17,679 bases of DNA, from the NCBI GenBank assembly GCA_004554555.1, contig SFLN01000031.1, positions 1-17,679 of the forward strand. Reading direction: 5' to 3'. Of this stretch, positions 14,790-17,679 are shown in pieces. Numbering within the stretch: the stretch's first letter is position 1; every line of letters starts with the position of its first letter. The translations under genes and the position numbers were made by a program. The notes beneath the pieces are model-generated. The model saw nothing but the letters and a program-made list of their open reading frames with translations. It was not told the DNA's origin and made no database searches. This stretch comes from [Eubacterium] saphenum (GTDB taxonomy: Bacteria > Bacillota > Clostridia > Oscillospirales > Ruminococcaceae).

Positions 14790-15968
14790 ATGAACGAACT
14801 TGAACTCAAATACGGCTGCAACCCCAACCAGAAGCCGTCGAGAATTTTTATGGAAGGCGGCGCGGATTTGCCGATTGAAGTGCTGAACGGCAAGCCGGGG
14901 TATATCAACTTTATGGACGCTTTCAACGGCTGGCAGCTTGTCAAGGAGCTTAAAGCGGCAACCGGTATGCCCGCGGCAACCTCTTTCAAGCACGTTTCTC
15001 CCGCGGGTGCTGCAATCGGCAGACCGCTCACCGAAACGCTTGCGAAGATTTACTGGGTTGACGATTTGGGCGAGCTTTCTCCGCTTGCCTGCGCGTATGC
15101 AAGAGCGCGCGGTGCCGACAGAATGTCCAGCTTCGGTGATTTCATCGCGCTTTCGGACGTCTGCGACGCTTCGACTGCGAGAATTATTCAGCGCGAGGTA
15201 TCTGACGGCGTTATCGCGCCCGGATATGACGCGGACGCTCTCGAAATCCTCAAGTCCAAGCGCAAGGGCACTTACAATATCATCAAGATTGACCCGAACT
15301 ACACGCCCGCTCCCATCGAGCGCAAGCAGGTTTATGGAATAACCTTTGAGCAGGGCAGAAACGAGCTTGTCATCAACGACGCGCTTTTCGCGAACCGTCC
15401 CACTAAGAACAAGGAAATCCCGCAGAGCGCTCTCGACGACCTTGCAATCGCTCTGATAACGCTCAAATACACGCAGTCCAACTCGGTTGCGTACGCGTCG
15501 GGCGGACAGGCAATCGGTATCGGCGCGGGACAGCAGTCGCGCATTCACTGCACGCGTCTTGCAGGAACAAAGGCGGACAACTGGTATCTCCGTCAGTCGC
15601 CGATGGTTATGGATTTGCAGTTTGTGGACGATATCCGCCGCGCAGACCGCGACAACGCGATTGATTTGTATATCGGCGAGGATTATATGGACGTGCTTGC
15701 TGAGGGCGAGTGGCAGAAGATTTTCAAGGTGAAGCCCGAGGTGTTCACCAAGGAAAAGAAGCGCGAGTGGCTTGACACGATGACCGACACCGCGCTTGGT
15801 TCGGACGCGTTTTTCCCGTTCGGCGACAATATCGAGCGTGCTCACAAGAGCGGCGTTAAGTATATCGCACAGCCCGGCGGTTCAATCCGCGACGATAACG
15901 TTATCGAGGTCTGCGATAAATACGGCATCGCGATGGCGTTCACGGGAATTCGCCTTTTCCACCACTGA
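14790..15968 (+). CDS. purH: Stand-alone AICAR transformylase (phosphoribosylaminoimidazolecarboxamide formyltransferase)
   Basis: This enzyme formylates AICAR with 10-formyltetrahydrofolate to give FAICAR. At 392 residues it corresponds to the C-terminal transformylase domain of PurH and lacks the N-terminal cyclohydrolase domain. It begins LKYGCNPNQKP, has the catalytic Lys-His in SFKHVSPAGAA (65-75), ITLKYTQSNSVAYASGGQAIG, a QQSRIHCTRLAG loop, and ends GIRLFHH as PurH proteins do. The start follows GGAGGAAG, 13 bases after the PurO-type gene. The symbol purH is used loosely, because only one of its two activities is here. It is the last gene before the operon terminator. Confidence 0.92.
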   Translation: MNELELKYGCNPNQKPSRIFMEGGADLPIEVLNGKPGYINFMDAFNGWQLVKELKAATGMPAATSFKHVSPAGAAIGRPLTETLAKIYWVDDLGELSPLACAYARARGADRMSSFGDFIALSDVCDASTARIIQREVSDGVIAPGYDADALEILKSKRKGTYNIIKIDPNYTPAPIERKQVYGITFEQGRNELVINDALFANRPTKNKEIPQSALDDLAIALITLKYTQSNSVAYASGGQAIGIGAGQQSRIHCTRLAGTKADNWYLRQSPMVMDLQFVDDIRRADRDNAIDLYIGEDYMDVLAEGEWQKIFKVKPEVFTKEKKREWLDTMTDTALGSDAFFPFGDNIERAHKSGVKYIAQPGGSIRDDNVIEVCDKYGIAMAFTGIRLFHH

Positions 15969-15988
15969 TAACACTGATAAAAACAAAC

Positions 15989-16019
15989 GCGCCTCCTGAA
16001 AAGGGGGCGCATTTTTTTT
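15989..16019 (+). terminator. Intrinsic terminator of the purine operon
   Basis: GCGCCTCCT (15989-15997) pairs with AGGGGGCGC (16002-16010) through nine pairs including one G-U, closed by a GAAA tetraloop, followed by A and eight T. It lies 20 bases after the AICAR transformylase stop. Confidence 0.93.
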
Positions 16020-16077
16020 GAATTACTTGCATTGTGTGTAAATTGAACCGCGAAGCGAAAAAAGTCTTTTTGGAAGT

Positions 16078-16111
16078 CTTGAAACCTTTTTCTTCAGAAA
16101 AAGGTTTCAAG
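16078..16111. repeat. Perfect 15-bp inverted repeat with TTCA loop
   Basis: CTTGAAACCTTTTTC (16078-16092) and its exact complement (16097-16111) enclose TTCA. No T-run follows, so it is not a standard terminator. Confidence 0.85.
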
Positions 16112-16227
16112 CCGCCGGAGGCACTCGGCGCGAAGCGCCGCCACTCGCGGCAAAGCCGCGGACTAGAGCGAAGCGTCAAAATCGCGGAGCGAAGCGACGC
16201 GAAACACGCAAAAAAAGCGCAAAGGGG

Positions 16228-16255
16228 TCTGGGGGAAACAAGAGTTTCCCCCAGA
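16228..16255. repeat. Perfect 12-bp inverted repeat
   Basis: TCTGGGGGAAAC (16228-16239) and GTTTCCCCCAGA (16244-16255) enclose AAGA. The arms share GGGGGAAAC with the next hairpin, so they can also pair with it. Confidence 0.85.
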
Positions 16256-16265
16256 GGAAAGGGGC

Positions 16266-16295
16266 TTGGGGGAAACCCCTCGGGGTTTCCCCCAA
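16266..16295. repeat. Perfect 14-bp inverted repeat
   Basis: TTGGGGGAAACCCC (16266-16279) and GGGGTTTCCCCCAA (16282-16295) are exact complements separated by TC; a realistic hairpin would open a pair or two at the tip. Confidence 0.85.
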
Positions 16296-16326
16296 CATTT
16301 TTTGCGGCTCGAAGCCGCAAAAAATG
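16296..16326. repeat. Perfect 14-bp inverted repeat abutting the previous one
   Basis: CATTTTTTGCGGCT (16296-16309) and AGCCGCAAAAAATG (16313-16326) enclose CGA. Read from either strand it has a GC stem followed by a T-run of six, so it could act as a bidirectional terminator. Confidence 0.8.
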
Positions 16327-16407
16327 AAAAGCAGCGCAACTGCGTTAAAGTCGCCAAAGGTTCAAGGGGTTTCCCCAAAGAATTCTAGTTATCTAAACGA
16401 AAACAGT

Positions 16408-16437
16408 AAAAAAGCGGAGAACCGAAATTCTCCGCTT
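16408..16437 (-). terminator. Intrinsic terminator of the glutamate dehydrogenase gene
   Basis: On the minus strand AAGCGGAGAA (16437-16428), loop TTTCGG and TTCTCCGCTT (16421-16412) form a perfect 10-bp stem with a T-run to 16408. It begins 21 bases after the gdhA stop. Confidence 0.9.
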
Positions 16438-16458
16438 GATTTATTACATTGCGTTGGA

Positions 16459-17679
16459 TTAAACGCAGCCCTGAGCCTTCATTGCCTCGGCAACCTTGAG
16501 GAAGCCGGCAATGTTTGCGCCTGCCATATAGTTTCCGGGCATACCGTACTCCTTGGAAGCGTCGTCGCAAGCCTTGAAGATGGACTGCATAATGCCGTGG
16601 AGCTTCTGGTCAACTTCCTCGAACGTCCAGCTGTAACGAATGGAGTTCTGGCTCATCTCGAGACCGGAAGTAGCAACACCGCCTGCGTTTGCAGCCTTAG
16701 CGGGACCGTAGAGCATATTATTTGCGAAGTAAACCTCGATAGCCTCGGGAGTAGAAGGCATATTTGCACCCTCTGCTACTGCGTAAACGCCGTTTTCTGC
16801 GAGGTTCTTAGCGAATTCGCCGTTGATTTCGTTCTGAGTTGCGCACGGAAGAGCGATGTCTGCCTTAATCTTTGCGCCCCAAACGCTGCCCTCGTGGTAC
16901 TCAGCGTTCTTGTGAGCGGTTCTGTCAACGTACTCCTTGATACGTCCGCGCTCAACTTCCTTAATCTGCTTAACAACATCAAGGTCAATTCCATCGGGGT
17001 CGTAAATGTAGCCATTGGAGTCGGAAACGGTTACAACCTTGCCGCCGAGCTCGGTTGCCTTCTTGGTAGCGTAAATAGCAACGTTGCCCGAACCGGAGAT
17101 GATAACGGTCTGACCGTTGAAGCTCTTGCCGTTAGCCTTGAGCATTTCATCGGTGAAGTAGCAAAGACCGAAGCCGGTAGCCTCAGTTCTTGCAAGAGAG
17201 CCGCCGTAGGTGAGACCCTTACCGGTGAGAACGCCTTCAAACTGGTTCTGAATTCTCTTGTACTGACCGAACATATAGCCGATTTCACGAGCGCCTGTAC
17301 CGATATCGCCTGCGGGAACGTCGCAGTCAGCGCCAACGTGTCTGTAAAGCTCAGTCATAAAGCTCTGGCAGAAACGCATAACCTCTCCGTCGCTCTTGCC
17401 CTTGGGGTCGAAGTCGGAACCGCCCTTTGCGCCGCCCATAGGAAGCGTGGTGAGGGAGTTCTTGAAAATCTGCTCGAAGCCGAGGAACTTGATGATACCG
17501 ATATAAACAGACGGGTGAAGTCTGATACCGCCCTTGTACGGACCGATAGCGCTGTTGAACTGGATACGGAAGCCGCGGTTTACCTGAACCTTATCGTTGT
17601 CGTCAACCCACGGAACGCGGAAAATAATCTGTCTCTCGGGCTCGACAATTCTCTCGAAAACGCCTGCGTCAATCAAATC
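16459..17679 (-). CDS. gdhA: NADP-type glutamate dehydrogenase (partial, C-terminal 406 aa)
   Basis: The enzyme makes glutamate from 2-oxoglutarate and ammonia, the entry of nitrogen into metabolism. The frame is open to the window edge; about 40 N-terminal residues of a usual 445-450 residue hexameric enzyme are missing. Visible are RGFRIQFNSAIGPYKGGIR, the substrate-binding PMGGAKGGSDFDPKGKSD with the catalytic lysine, CDVPAGDIGTG, GSLARTEATGFG, the Rossmann loop VIISGSGNVAIYA, and SGLEMSQNS near the C-terminus. These are typical of the bacterial biosynthetic type; the NADP preference is inferred from the family. Codon use looks more selective than in the neighbours, as expected for a highly expressed gene. 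It converges on the pur operon, with the palindrome mosaic between. Confidence 0.95.
   Translation of the reverse strand, partial: DLIDAGVFERIVEPERQIIFRVPWVDDNDKVQVNRGFRIQFNSAIGPYKGGIRLHPSVYIGIIKFLGFEQIFKNSLTTLPMGGAKGGSDFDPKGKSDGEVMRFCQSFMTELYRHVGADCDVPAGDIGTGAREIGYMFGQYKRIQNQFEGVLTGKGLTYGGSLARTEATGFGLCYFTDEMLKANGKSFNGQTVIISGSGNVAIYATKKATELGGKVVTVSDSNGYIYDPDGIDLDVVKQIKEVERGRIKEYVDRTAHKNAEYHEGSVWGAKIKADIALPCATQNEINGEFAKNLAENGVYAVAEGANMPSTPEAIEVYFANNMLYGPAKAANAGGVATSGLEMSQNSIRYSWTFEEVDQKLHGIMQSIFKACDDASKEYGMPGNYMAGANIAGFLKVAEAMKAQGCV

Larger units (their letters stand above)
16046..16382. repeat. Gene-free mosaic of nested palindromes
   Basis: This stretch of about 335 bases holds a row of perfect hairpins: 16078-16111 (15-bp stem), 16126-16140 (6 bp), 16146-16160 (6 bp), 16228-16255 (12 bp), 16266-16295 (14 bp) and 16296-16326 (14 bp). 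The 8-base motif GCGAAGCG occurs four times (16050, 16130, 16168, 16189). GGGGAAAC or its complement recurs at least four times. Open frames cross it on both strands but are low-complexity products of the palindromes. It separates the convergent pur operon and gdhA. It is probably a dispersed intergenic repeat assembled from several units; a structured RNA is also possible. Confidence 0.7.

Noticed and set aside
14712..15845. Long minus-strand frame of 377 codons
   Set aside because: It is antisense to the AICAR transformylase gene, whose motifs are unmistakable; no ribosome site or promoter supports it.
16034..16327. Plus-strand frame of 97 codons in the palindrome block, plus minus-strand frames over the same place (15940-16320, 16163-16378)
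   Set aside because: All are low-complexity products of the hairpin repeats, with matching frames on both strands and no ribosome site. Similar frames are often mis-annotated as hypothetical proteins.

Overview
The window looks like a chromosomal segment of an anaerobic Firmicute of class Clostridia, probably near the Oscillospiraceae/Ruminococcaceae. This is inferred from the purE-purC-purF gene order, [4Fe-4S]-type PurF, archaeal-type IMP cyclohydrolase next to a stand-alone AICAR transformylase, AGGAGG-type ribosome sites and clostridial-style intergenic palindromes. No rRNA, tRNA or CRISPR array was seen.

Left part (1-5009, minus strand): three genes read leftwards. They are a substrate-binding lipoprotein, a tubulin-like (Tubulin_2-type) protein whose nucleotide-binding loops have diverged, and the N-terminal 458 residues of a multi-pass membrane protein of the TgpA/transglutaminase type that runs off the window. 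A compact divergent promoter region (5010-5164) drives this set one way and, the other way, a small membrane protein and an HD-domain phosphohydrolase (5165-6304). A palindrome sits exactly midway between the two -35 boxes.

Centre (6339-16019, plus strand): a purine biosynthesis operon. It opens with a sigma-A-like promoter, a roughly 195-nt leader with a possible 25-residue leader peptide, and an intrinsic terminator just upstream of purE. The genes follow as purE, purC, a purF-like paralogue lacking the glutaminase nucleophile, true purF, purM, two small paralogous unknown genes (with the remnant of a third), purN, a PurO-type IMP cyclohydrolase and an AICAR transformylase, closed by a strong terminator. 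Together these cover the PRPP amidotransferase, GAR transformylase, AIR synthase, N5-CAIR mutase, SAICAR synthase and the last two steps to IMP. purD, purL/S/Q, purK and purB are not in the window. A MITE-like imperfect inverted repeat, with an 8-bp flanking direct repeat, lies between purC and the purF paralogue.

Right part (16020-17679): about 365 bp of nested perfect palindromes without a convincing gene, then the terminator and C-terminal 406 residues of an NADP-type glutamate dehydrogenase on the minus strand.

The strongest leads are the tandem PurF pair with a glutaminase-dead first member, the leader peptide whose stop codon touches the terminator in front of purE, the small paralogue array inserted between purM and purN, and the degenerate tubulin-like protein beside a membrane transglutaminase.
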